This document shows, in pieces, positions 9,205 to 15,259 of a stretch of 15,303 nucleotides of DNA. This stretch comes from Rhodocyclales bacterium (lineage in GTDB: Bacteria; Pseudomonadota; Gammaproteobacteria; Burkholderiales; Rhodocyclaceae). Numbering within the stretch: position 1 is the first letter of the stretch; each line of letters begins with the position of its first letter. The DNA is taken from positions 1 through 15,303 of the forward strand of contig JAJTBM010000030.1 of NCBI GenBank assembly GCA_021286885.1. The letters run 5' to 3'. The notes under the pieces are model-generated. The model did no database searches. It was not told the origin of the DNA and saw nothing but the letters and a program-made list of their open reading frames with translations. The position numbers and the translations under genes are program-made.

Positions 9205-9245
9205 ACGTTACAAACCAAATTGATCTGCGTCAACAACAAGTATCG
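9205..9245 (-). promoter_or_regulatory. candidate paaN operon promoter with flanking CGATAC/GTAACG elements
   Basis: Reading leftward: CGATAC (9245-9240), six bases, a -35-like TTGACG (9233-9228), 17 bases, and a weak -10-like TAACGT (9210-9205). GTAACG (9211-9206) overlaps the -10. The outer elements form an imperfect inverted repeat with a 28-base spacer. The layout matches the rightward promoter region. The widely spaced inverted repeat is reminiscent of the TGATTC-armed operator I recall for E. coli PaaX. Assignment to PaaX is inference. Confidence 0.55.
9220..9233 (-). promoter_or_regulatory. FNR/Anr-type binding site
   Basis: TTGACGCAGATCAA fits TTGAC-N4-ATCAA, the Anr-style variant of the FNR consensus TTGAT-N4-ATCAA, with at most one mismatch to the latter. 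It overlaps the -35-like TTGACG of the paaN promoter. It would repress there when occupied, unless a different start point places it at -41.5. Only the sequence match is seen; binding is not shown. Confidence 0.55.
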
Positions 9246-9403
9246 TATTAAAACACCACCGAAACGCACAATTCCGCAGAACAGAAGTGCTTACACCATA
9301 CGTAAATCCATAAAAATCATTGAGCTAAGCAATAACACTTCATCAACAATGCTGCAGCGCACCCGGGAAAGCGATACGAAAAATCCTGCACCCGCCTCAA
9401 AAA

Positions 9404-9445
9404 CGATACATTTTTGTTGACCGTAAAAATATTTTTGTATCACTA
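9404..9445 (+). promoter_or_regulatory. candidate promoter of the diiron oxygenase operon with CGATAC/GTATCA operator arms
   Basis: CGATAC (9404-9409), seven bases, TTGACC (9417-9422) as -35, then 17 bases and a weak TCACTA -10-like hexamer (9440-9445). GTATCA at 9437-9442 overlaps the -10. The arms form an inverted repeat with a 27-base spacer around the -35. The module closely resembles the leftward promoter on the opposite strand, implying one shared regulator, plausibly PaaX encoded downstream. Confidence 0.55.
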
Positions 9446-9542
9446 TTAACCCCGCCGCAACGAGGGACAAACCCCACGCCGCATGCCCCCTCGCCCGGGG
9501 CGCCCCCATACCAAAAACCGGATCAATGAAGGAGACCGCGCC

Positions 9543-10571
9543 ATGAGCAGCCACAAGGAACGCTTTGCCGACAAGATGGAGTTCCCCCCCGCCACGCCCC
9601 AGCCCAACGTGTATCCCCTGTCCTGGCACAGCCATACCCAGAAGCTTCAGGAAGTGTGGGAAGCCGCCCTGCGCGAAAACTGGGACCCGGAAAAGCTGCC
9701 CTGGGACACCCTCGATCTGGAGAGCTACACCTGGGAGGAGCGGGAATCCATTGCCTACTGGTGGAGCCTGCTCTCGGTGTTCGATGCCTCGGCCCCCCCA
9801 GTGTTTGCCGAAGCCCTGATCAAGACCTATGAAGTCCACGAGGAAGATCCGGTGCGCAAGTGTTTCTTCTCGGTGACCCGGGACGAGCAGAACCACGAAA
9901 TCATGTGCGGGCAGGCCATCACCCGGCTCCTGGGCCACCCGGACCCGCTCACCTACCAGCCCCGCACCGAGCTGGGCAAGCGCCTCCAGAAGAACGTCCA
10001 GTGGCTCTACTTCAATGGCGGGCGCTACTGGAATGGCTACAAGCAGGCGGTGCCCAAATACGATCTGGCGGTGCTGTTCAGCTCCTTCCTGATGGGCGAG
10101 ATTGCCGCTGCCACCATCTTCAAGCAGATGTACGAAAACTCCCGGGAGGCGGTGTTCAAGGAGGGTTTCCGTAACATCGGGCGCGACGAAGGCCGCCACA
10201 TGGCCATCTGCATGGCCGTGATGGAGCGGGACTACCCGGGCCTGGACGAGGCCACCAAGGCGGTGGTGACCAAACAGATCCGCGCCGGCTACCTCTTCCT
10301 GTCGGCGGTGCTGTTCGAGCCGCCCATGGAGTTCTGGGATCTGCCCGCCGACTTCATCGCCAATCAGCGGGAAGCCGAAGACGTGGCCCGGGCCGCCGGT
10401 TTCGGCATTCCCACCTACGAGGCCAAGCTGGAAAACTGGCGTAACGCCATGCTCAACCTGAAGGGCGTGCTGGACCGCTACAACATCCCCTTCCCGGCCA
10501 TCCCCGAAGTGGACATCACCGGCCAGGAAATCAGCGACGTGGAAATGGAAGACATCATCCCGGTGTTCTGA
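9543..10571 (+). CDS. ferritin-like diiron oxygenase candidate, R2/AurF-like fold
   Basis: I do not recognise an assigned function for this 342-residue soluble protein. It has the metal-ligand pattern of carboxylate-bridged diiron proteins: Asp81 in SVFDASAPP, Glu115 and His118 in RDEQNH, Glu186 in MGEIAAATIF, and Glu216 and His219 in RDEGRH. The D-34-ExxH...E-30-ExxH spacing resembles ribonucleotide reductase R2 and the N-oxygenase AurF. The residue seven after the first ligand glutamate, the radical tyrosine in R2, is Cys122 here, which argues against a ribonucleotide reductase role. It shows no resemblance to PaaA or BoxB. The next gene supplies a matching reductase, so an O2-activating monooxygenase is likely. 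Start ATG 9543 follows AAGGAG at 9529-9534; the in-frame ATG 9483 lacks such a site. The divergent paa operon and downstream paaX suggest an aromatic or aromatic-CoA substrate (inference). Confidence 0.85.
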   Translation: MSSHKERFADKMEFPPATPQPNVYPLSWHSHTQKLQEVWEAALRENWDPEKLPWDTLDLESYTWEERESIAYWWSLLSVFDASAPPVFAEALIKTYEVHEEDPVRKCFFSVTRDEQNHEIMCGQAITRLLGHPDPLTYQPRTELGKRLQKNVQWLYFNGGRYWNGYKQAVPKYDLAVLFSSFLMGEIAAATIFKQMYENSREAVFKEGFRNIGRDEGRHMAICMAVMERDYPGLDEATKAVVTKQIRAGYLFLSAVLFEPPMEFWDLPADFIANQREAEDVARAAGFGIPTYEAKLENWRNAMLNLKGVLDRYNIPFPAIPEVDITGQEISDVEMEDIIPVF

Positions 10572-10581
10572 TCCCGCGCCT

Positions 10582-10607
10582 GGCGGGGGCTCGGAACGGC
10601 CCCTGCC
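10582..10607 (+). other. hairpin between oxygenase and reductase genes
   Basis: GGCGGGGGC (10582-10590) and GCCCCTGCC (10599-10607) pair over nine positions with one G-U, around an eight-base loop. It follows the oxygenase stop by 10 bases. There is no T-run, so it is more likely an RNA-stabilising or attenuating stem than a strong terminator, allowing more oxygenase than reductase to be made. Confidence 0.55.
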
Positions 10608-10655
10608 CCATCAAAACCAATCCCCCCCACCCCATCCCCTGCAAGGAAGCCCCCC

Positions 10656-11750
10656 ATGTCCCGCATCATCCTGCATCCCTCGGGCAAATCGGTCGAATGC
10701 GCCCAGGGCGACACCGTGCTCATGGCCCTGGAACGGGCCGGCTACGCCCTCCCCAACAACTGCCGGGCCGGTGCCTGTGGCGAATGCAAGGTCAAGGTGC
10801 TGACCGGCCAGTTTGATCAGGGCATGGTGCTGGACATGGCCCTTTCGGCTGACGAGCGGCGCCAGGGCTACGGCCTCATGTGCATGGCCAAGCCCATCTC
10901 GGAAGAACTCAGCATCGAATGGGGCGCTGCAGATGCACGCCCCAAGCTGTTCCCGCCCCGGGAGGACGCCCTGTATGTGGTGGTGGACAAACGCCCCCTC
11001 ACCCCCCGGGTGGTGGAGCTGCGCCTGCGTCCGGTGGGCCAGCCCATCCGCCACTGGCCAGGCCAGTACGTGAGCCTGGGCAACCCCCGGGCCGGCATTC
11101 CCGCCCGGGCCTATTCGATTGCCAACGCCCCGCGCCCCGATGGCGAACTGGTGCTCCAGATCGCCCGCGCCGCGCCCGCCTCCAACACCACCACTAACAG
11201 CACCACCACCAGCCTCAGCACCAGCGCCTGGGTGCACGACCAGCTCCAGGTGGGCGAAAGCATCAAGCTCTCGGGGGCCTACGGCACCTTCATCGGTGAC
11301 CCCGGGGTGGATACCCCCGTGCTGTGCCTTGCCGCCGGCACCGGCCTCGCGCCCATCCTGTCCCTCACCGAGGCGGCCTTGCGCCGGGGTTTCCGGCGGC
11401 CCGTCACCCTGCTGATCTCTGCCCGCCGCCAGGAAGACGTGTATGGCCTGGGCCTGCTCGCCTGGTGGCGCACCAAACACCGGAACTTCGATTACAAGAT
11501 CACCCTGACCCGGGATGAAGCCGCTGCCGGCACGCTCCAGGGGCGCATTCCGGCGGTGCTGCCGGGCCTCTTCCCCAACCTGGCCAAACACACCGTATTC
11601 GTGGCCGGCAGCCCGGCCTTTGTGGAGGATTGCGTTGCCGCCAGCCGCACCCTGGGCGCCCTGCCCGAGCATATCCATAGCGAAGGCTTTTTCAGCCAGC
11701 AGGCCCCAGGCACCCCCGACCCCGCCAACCCGCCCCTGCTGGTGGCCTGA
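10656..11750 (+). CDS. ferredoxin-FAD-NAD(P)H oxidoreductase, oxygenase electron-transfer component
   Basis: This 364-residue protein has an N-terminal plant-type [2Fe-2S] domain with Cys36, Cys41, Cys44 and Cys76 (CRAGACGEC, then GLMC), followed by a ferredoxin-NADP reductase module. RAYSIANAP binds FAD and GTGLAPILS binds the nicotinamide nucleotide. This domain order matches class IB oxygenase reductases such as BenC. PaaE has the reverse order (ferredoxin last), so this is not paaE. It would pass electrons from NAD(P)H to the diiron protein encoded just upstream. An unusual Ser/Thr/Asn-rich stretch, SNTTTNSTTTSLSTS near residues 176-190, replaces the short loop that usually precedes the WVHDQL segment. 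Start ATG 10656 follows AAGGA; the gap to the oxygenase gene is 84 bases and contains a hairpin. Confidence 0.92.
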   Translation: MSRIILHPSGKSVECAQGDTVLMALERAGYALPNNCRAGACGECKVKVLTGQFDQGMVLDMALSADERRQGYGLMCMAKPISEELSIEWGAADARPKLFPPREDALYVVVDKRPLTPRVVELRLRPVGQPIRHWPGQYVSLGNPRAGIPARAYSIANAPRPDGELVLQIARAAPASNTTTNSTTTSLSTSAWVHDQLQVGESIKLSGAYGTFIGDPGVDTPVLCLAAGTGLAPILSLTEAALRRGFRRPVTLLISARRQEDVYGLGLLAWWRTKHRNFDYKITLTRDEAAAGTLQGRIPAVLPGLFPNLAKHTVFVAGSPAFVEDCVAASRTLGALPEHIHSEGFFSQQAPGTPDPANPPLLVA

Positions 11751-11763
11751 GCGCAGACGGATG

Positions 11764-11807
11764 CCGGCCCGCCCCCGGGCTGGATAGCCAGCCCCGGGGG
11801 GAGCCGG
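11764..11807 (+). terminator. GC-rich hairpin downstream of the reductase gene
   Basis: A long imperfect stem runs from CCGGC (11764) through CCCCCGGGCTGG, loop ATAG, then CCAGCCCCGGGGG to GCCGG (11807). No U-tract follows, so it may be a weak intrinsic terminator or an attenuating stem that lowers paaX expression relative to the oxygenase genes. It ends 43 bases before the paaX start. Confidence 0.5.
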
Positions 11808-11850
11808 TAAACTTGCGGGCTCTCTGCCCCTTCATCCTCCGGCCTTTTCC

Positions 11851-12795
11851 GTGCACGCCCCCATCCAGCAACGTCTCGAAGATTTCCGCCAGCAGGGCCG
11901 GGTTCAGGCCGGCTCCCTCATCATCACTGTATTTGGCGACGCCGTGCTGCCCCGGGGCAGCCGCATCTGGCTGGGCAGCCTGATCCGGCTGCTGGAGGGG
12001 CTGGAGCTCAACGAACGGCTGATCCGCACCTCGGTGTTCCGGCTGGTCAAGGAAGAATGGCTGCGTACCGAACCCTCCGGGCGGCGCACCGACTACCTGC
12101 TCACCGCCACCGGCCAGCGCCGGTTTGAAGAAGCCGCCCGCCACATCTACGCCGCCAGCGCACCCCAGTGGGACCGGCGCTGGCGCCTCATCATCCCCGT
12201 GGGCGAGCTGGCCCAGAAAGAACGCGAGGCCCTGCGCCGGGCCCTGTTCTGGCAAGGCTTTGGCACCCTGGCCGGGGATTGCTTCGTGCATCCGGGGGCC
12301 GACCTGGGCAGCGCCTTTGATGCGCTGATCGCCGAAGGGCTGGGGGACGTGCTCGGGCGCCTCAAGCCCCTGATCGCCGCCGATGCTCGCTTCGGCAACG
12401 CCGCCACCGATCTCGACATGGTGCACGGTGCCTGGGATCTGGACGGCTTGGCCCGGACTTACCAGGCGTTTGTGGAGCGCTACGCCCCCATCCTGGAGCA
12501 GCTGCGCACCGACGCCCCCGGCGGCCTGGAAGGCGAAGATGCCTTTTTGCTGCGCATCCTGCTGATCCACGACTACCGCCGCCTGCTGCTGCGCGACCCG
12601 GAGCTGCCCGACGTGCTGCTCCCCGCCGACTGGCCCGGCCACCAGGCCCGTCTGCTCTGCAAGGAAATCTACCGCCGCCTGCTGGCCCCCTCCGAGCGCC
12701 ACCTGGACCAGCACTTCCAGCTCGCCAACGGCCAGACCCCACCCGCCGGCGCCCTGCTTGGAGAGCGCTTCCGGGAGGTGGACCCGCTGGGGTGA
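11851..12795 (+). CDS. paaX: phenylacetate catabolism transcriptional repressor PaaX
   Basis: This 314-residue protein is the length of E. coli PaaX (316). The N-terminal winged helix-turn-helix includes SLIITVFGDAVLPRG, WLGSLIRLLEGLELNERLIR and the putative recognition region RTSVFRLVKEEWL. GRRTDYLLTATG marks the wing, a central RRALFWQGFGTLAGD follows, and the C-terminal LLIHDYRRLLLRDPELPDVLLP is a PaaX hallmark. Family members repress paa genes and release DNA when phenylacetyl-CoA binds. It likely controls both divergent promoters, judging from their shared elements. Translation probably starts at GTG 11851, since no ATG is usable and the upstream region lacks a clear ribosome binding site, which fits low expression. 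The gap from the reductase gene is 100 bases with a strong hairpin. Confidence 0.93.
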   Translation: MHAPIQQRLEDFRQQGRVQAGSLIITVFGDAVLPRGSRIWLGSLIRLLEGLELNERLIRTSVFRLVKEEWLRTEPSGRRTDYLLTATGQRRFEEAARHIYAASAPQWDRRWRLIIPVGELAQKEREALRRALFWQGFGTLAGDCFVHPGADLGSAFDALIAEGLGDVLGRLKPLIAADARFGNAATDLDMVHGAWDLDGLARTYQAFVERYAPILEQLRTDAPGGLEGEDAFLLRILLIHDYRRLLLRDPELPDVLLPADWPGHQARLLCKEIYRRLLAPSERHLDQHFQLANGQTPPAGALLGERFREVDPLG

Positions 12796-12807
12796 GGCCT
12801 GCAGCCG

Positions 12808-12835
12808 TATGCGCTGAAAGATATGCGCTGAAAGT
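12808..12835. repeat. 14-bp tandem direct repeat at the edge of the low-GC segment
   Basis: TATGCGCTGAAAGA (12808-12821) is followed directly by TATGCGCTGAAAGT (12822-12835), identical in 13 of 14 bases. It lies between the convergent ends of paaX and acuI, where base composition changes. It may be an insertion scar or simple slippage product. No terminator hairpin is apparent in the 45-base gap. Confidence 0.8.
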
Positions 12836-12840
12836 ATTGG

Positions 12841-13824
12841 CTATTGATTCACATCGACAATGACTCGACCACGGATCTCACCGTTCATCAGCTTGCGTGC
12901 AAGAGGAAGGGCTTCGCTCAGGCCGACAACCTGACTGATTTTTTGCAGCTTTTCAATATCGAGGTCGGTGCCAAGACGCTGCCAAGCCACGCGTCGGTCA
13001 GCGCGGGGGCACATCGCGCTATCAATGGCCGCCAAGGTGACTCCACGCAAGATGAAGGGGGCAACGCTCGCCGGGAAATCCATTCCCGCAGCTAGACCGC
13101 AAGCAGTCACGACGCCACGGTATTTTGTCGTGGCGCAAACATTCGCAAGGACATGGCCACCTGCGACATCAACAGCACCGGCCCAGCGCTCTTTCCCCAG
13201 TGGCTTGCCGGGCGATGAGAACAAGGCACGCTCAAGCACTTCTGCAGCCCCCAGTGACTTCAAGTATTCAGCATCCTCAGGACGACCGGTGACCGCCACT
13301 GCGGTATAGCCCAGTTTGCTCAGGACGGCCAAAGCTACGCTACCCACCCCACCAGCAGCCCCTGTGACCAGAATTTCTCCATCCTGCGGTTTCACACCGT
13401 GCCGCTCCAGAGCAAGTACGCAAAGCATTGCGGTATAGCCCGCAGTCCCAATCGCCATCGCTTGCTGAGGTGAAAACTGGGCAGGCAGGGGAAGCAACCA
13501 GTCACCCTTCAGACGCGCCTTCTGAGCTAAACCACCCCAGTGGTTTTCGCCAACACCCCAGCCATTCAGCAACACCTGATCCCCAGGCGTGAATTCAGGG
13601 TGTGAGCTTTCCTCCACAACGCCGACCAAATCAATTCCGGGAACCATGGGGAATTTCCGCACAACCGGACCTTTTCCGGTAATGGCCAAACCATCCTTGT
13701 AATTGAGCGTTGAGTGACTGACTCGAACCGTCACATCGCCCTCAGGCAACTCCGTATCGTCAATTGCCTTTAGGGTAGCGCGATAGCCCGACTCATCCTT
13801 CTCAATCAGAATTCCCTTAAACAT
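12841..13824 (-). CDS. acuI: acryloyl-CoA reductase-type MDR oxidoreductase (AcuI/YhdH family)
   Basis: This 327-residue zinc-independent medium-chain dehydrogenase/reductase closely follows AcuI and YhdH. Marks are [20 protein letters not shown] near residues 27-46, [44 protein letters not shown], and the NADPH Rossmann motif [12 protein letters not shown] with [15 protein letters not shown] after it. The family reduces acryloyl-CoA to propanoyl-CoA with NADPH, removing a reactive electrophile. Here it may detoxify acrylate or a similar enoyl-CoA. Start ATG 13824 has a strong AAAGGAG site. It is the downstream partner of acuR, 50 bases apart, with a TetR-type operator in the gap. GC content is visibly lower than in paaX and the paa genes, suggesting acquisition from another source. 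Confidence 0.92.
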   Translation of the reverse strand: MFKGILIEKDESGYRATLKAIDDTELPEGDVTVRVSHSTLNYKDGLAITGKGPVVRKFPMVPGIDLVGVVEESSHPEFTPGDQVLLNGWGVGENHWGGLAQKARLKGDWLLPLPAQFSPQQAMAIGTAGYTAMLCVLALERHGVKPQDGEILVTGAAGGVGSVALAVLSKLGYTAVAVTGRPEDAEYLKSLGAAEVLERALFSSPGKPLGKERWAGAVDVAGGHVLANVCATTKYRGVVTACGLAAGMDFPASVAPFILRGVTLAAIDSAMCPRADRRVAWQRLGTDLDIEKLQKISQVVGLSEALPLARKLMNGEIRGRVIVDVNQ

Positions 13825-13837
13825 GCTTGGCTCCTTT

Positions 13838-13867
13838 AATTTAGACCGATCGTCTAGTTAAGAACAA
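13838..13867 (-). promoter_or_regulatory. acuI promoter with TetR-type operator in the spacer
   Basis: On the minus strand, a TTGTTC -35 (13867-13862), an 18-base spacer and a TAAATT -10 (13843-13838). The operator at 13842-13856 reads TAGAC-CGATC-GTCTA and fills most of the spacer. The same element appears upstream of acuR, and it resembles NemR/AcuR-family boxes. Confidence 0.6.
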
Positions 13868-13874
13868 AAAAATA

Positions 13875-14513
13875 TCAGCCTTTGGGCAAGCTGACGAAAA
13901 AAAACGTCGCGAACAACTCCAAGGGTGCTGCGGACTGCTCAAGCTTCGCGCGTAGCACTGCGCCTTCCCACCCAATCCAGAAAAATTCAGCCACTTGATA
14001 CGGCTTTGCCTCAGCGGAAAGTTCGCCGATATTCTGAGCCTCCAGGAGACACGCAGCAAAGCGCTCCTGCCAGTCAAAAAAAGTTTTTTTAAGATGCGCA
14101 CGGAAGCTTTCGGGTAGAGCGCCCATCTCCTGACCCAGATTCCCAATCAGGCACCCGCGCCGGTAGTCATGACGGGCCATCCCGTCCATCGCATCGCTCA
14201 CAAACGCTCTCAGACGTTCAAGTGGTCTCAGCGTGGTGTTGCAGAGGTGGCGGTCAAGCTTCTTGGCAAAAAAATCACCGTAACGCGTAATGAGTTGGAG
14301 ACCGAAGGCTTCCTTGCTTTCAAAGTAATGATAAAAGGAGCCCTTCGGAACCCCGACGCGCCCCAGGATCTCATCGATGCCAGTCGCCGCAAACCCTTTC
14401 TCAGTGAGAACCTCCAGGCCTGCACGCAGCAATAATTCGCGTGTGTCACTTAAATCTGCACGTGACTTAGGCGGGCGACCGCGACGCCGAGGAGTTTGTC
14501 GTTGATTTTCCAT
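13875..14513 (-). CDS. acuR: TetR-family repressor of acuI (AcuR/NemR type)
   Basis: This 212-residue TetR regulator starts with a basic tail (PRRRGRPPKSR), then the helix-turn-helix: LLLRAGLEVLTEKGFAATGI and VPKGSFYHYFESKEAFG (about 27-71), the AcuR/NemR type. The ligand domain holds YRRGCLIGNLGQEMG, where Cys121 aligns by eye with the redox-sensing Cys106 of E. coli NemR. It probably represses itself and acuI through two near-identical operators and is released by acrylate or another electrophile; this is inferred from family and context. Start ATG 14513 has no ribosome binding site, and the predicted transcription start falls at or next to the ATG, so the message may be leaderless. Low GC (about 42% in bases 13861-13920) sets it apart from its neighbours. 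Confidence 0.88.
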   Translation of the reverse strand: MENQRQTPRRRGRPPKSRADLSDTRELLLRAGLEVLTEKGFAATGIDEILGRVGVPKGSFYHYFESKEAFGLQLITRYGDFFAKKLDRHLCNTTLRPLERLRAFVSDAMDGMARHDYRRGCLIGNLGQEMGALPESFRAHLKKTFFDWQERFAACLLEAQNIGELSAEAKPYQVAEFFWIGWEGAVLRAKLEQSAAPLELFATFFFVSLPKG

Positions 14514-14519
14514 GGAACA

Positions 14520-14548
14520 ATATTAGACCGACCGTCTCAAAAAATCAA
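14520..14548 (-). promoter_or_regulatory. acuR promoter and autoregulatory operator
   Basis: On the minus strand, TTGATT (14548-14543), a 17-base spacer and TAATAT (14525-14520) form a good sigma-70 promoter. The operator at 14524-14538 reads TAGAC-CGACC-GTCTC on the plus strand and sits in the spacer, matching the acuI site except for two bases. Six bases separate the -10 from the acuR ATG. Confidence 0.7.
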
Positions 14549-14560
14549 CTGCGCATCCCC

Positions 14561-15259
14561 TCAGCCCTCAAACCGATACCCCACCCCGTAAATCGACCGG
14601 ATCAGGGCCGGCTCTGGGGCGATCTGTTCCAGCTTGCGGCGCAGGTTCTTGATGTGGCTGTCCACCGTCCGGTCGGTCACGACCCGGTGGTCGTCGTAGA
14701 GGCCATCGAGCAGCTGCTCCCGGGAGAACACCCGCCCGGGGGCGTGGGCCAGGGTGCGCAGCAGGCGGAATTCGACCGGGGTGAGATCGAGCGAAATGCC
14801 GTGGTAGCTGGCATTCCAGCTGGCTTCGTCGATCACCAGCGGGTGCAGGCTCACGGGGGGCGGGGTGCGGCGGTTGCGGCGCAGAACCGCCTTGACCCGG
14901 GCGACCACTTCCCGGGGGCTGTAGGGCTTGCAGATGTAGTCATCGGCGCCCAGCTCCAGGCCGAGCAGGCGATCCACCTCTTCGACCCGGGCGGTCATCA
15001 TGATGAGGGGCAGTTCGCTGAAGCTGCGCAGCTCCCGGCAGATGTCCAGCCCGTCGCGCCCGGGGAGCATCAAATCCAGCAGCAGCAAGTCCGGCTCCCG
15101 GGTACGAATGGCGGGGATCGCATCCAGCCCGTTGGCCACCCACTGGGTGGTGTAGCCCGAGGCCTTGAGGTAATCGCCCAGCAGGGCGGCGAGTTTGGGC
15201 TCGTCCTCCACAATCAGGATGTGGGCAGGGGCTGAAGCGGGGGAGTGGCTATCCATCAT
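14561..15259 (-). CDS. baeR: OmpR-family response regulator, BaeR-like
   Basis: This 232-residue regulator has an N-terminal receiver domain ([15 protein letters not shown]; acidic pocket Glu18/Asp19, phosphoacceptor Asp62 in [12 protein letters not shown], Thr89, Lys111 in [15 protein letters not shown]) and a C-terminal winged-helix DNA-binding domain with [39 protein letters not shown] and [33 protein letters not shown] and [10 protein letters not shown] are very close to E. coli BaeR, an envelope-stress regulator that activates drug-efflux genes. Start ATG 15259 is preferred over GTG 15295 because it overlaps the stop of the upstream frame in an ATGA arrangement, the usual kinase-regulator coupling. 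The target genes here are unknown; proximity to acuRI may be accidental. Confidence 0.92.
   Translation of the reverse strand: MMDSHSPASAPAHILIVEDEPKLAALLGDYLKASGYTTQWVANGLDAIPAIRTREPDLLLLDLMLPGRDGLDICRELRSFSELPLIMMTARVEEVDRLLGLELGADDYICKPYSPREVVARVKAVLRRNRRTPPPVSLHPLVIDEASWNASYHGISLDLTPVEFRLLRTLAHAPGRVFSREQLLDGLYDDHRVVTDRTVDSHIKNLRRKLEQIAPEPALIRSIYGVGYRFEG

Larger units (their letters stand above)
9126..9542. other. divergent control region between paaN and the diiron oxygenase gene
   Basis: This 417-base stretch has no credible gene. It is strikingly AT-rich from about 9190 to 9450 in an otherwise GC-rich window. The first 55 bases next to paaN are GT-rich with loose GTTGC repeats. The middle carries the paired promoter-like modules annotated separately. 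An additional CGATAC half-site sits at 9372-9377, 32 bases before the one at 9404. About 100 bases of leader separate the rightward promoter from the diiron gene. Confidence 0.85.

Noticed and set aside
9200..9205. TATAGA as the -10 of the paaN promoter with TTGACG
   Set aside because: The spacer would be 22 bases, too long for a standard sigma-70 promoter; TAACGT at 17 bases was preferred although weaker.
7443..9251. 602-codon open frame on the plus strand
   Set aside because: It is antisense to paaN, whose protein has clear catalytic motifs. The translation is Gly/His/Gln-rich, as expected of a shadow frame in high-GC DNA.
9061..9420. 119-codon plus-strand frame spanning the start of the intergenic region
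   Set aside because: It begins antisense in paaN and runs through promoter-like sequence with no ribosome binding site; it looks like chance.
9291..10199. 302-codon minus-strand frame opposite the diiron gene
   Set aside because: It overlaps the AT-rich control region and the well-supported diiron coding sequence, and lacks a ribosome binding site or known motifs.
9543..10571. Diiron protein as a true ribonucleotide reductase R2 subunit
   Set aside because: There is no large subunit nearby, cysteine is at the radical tyrosine position, and the gene is paired with an oxygenase-type reductase and paaX.
10656..11750. Reductase as PaaE of the phenylacetyl-CoA epoxidase
   Set aside because: The ferredoxin domain is N-terminal here, whereas PaaE has it at the C-terminus, and paaABCD are absent.
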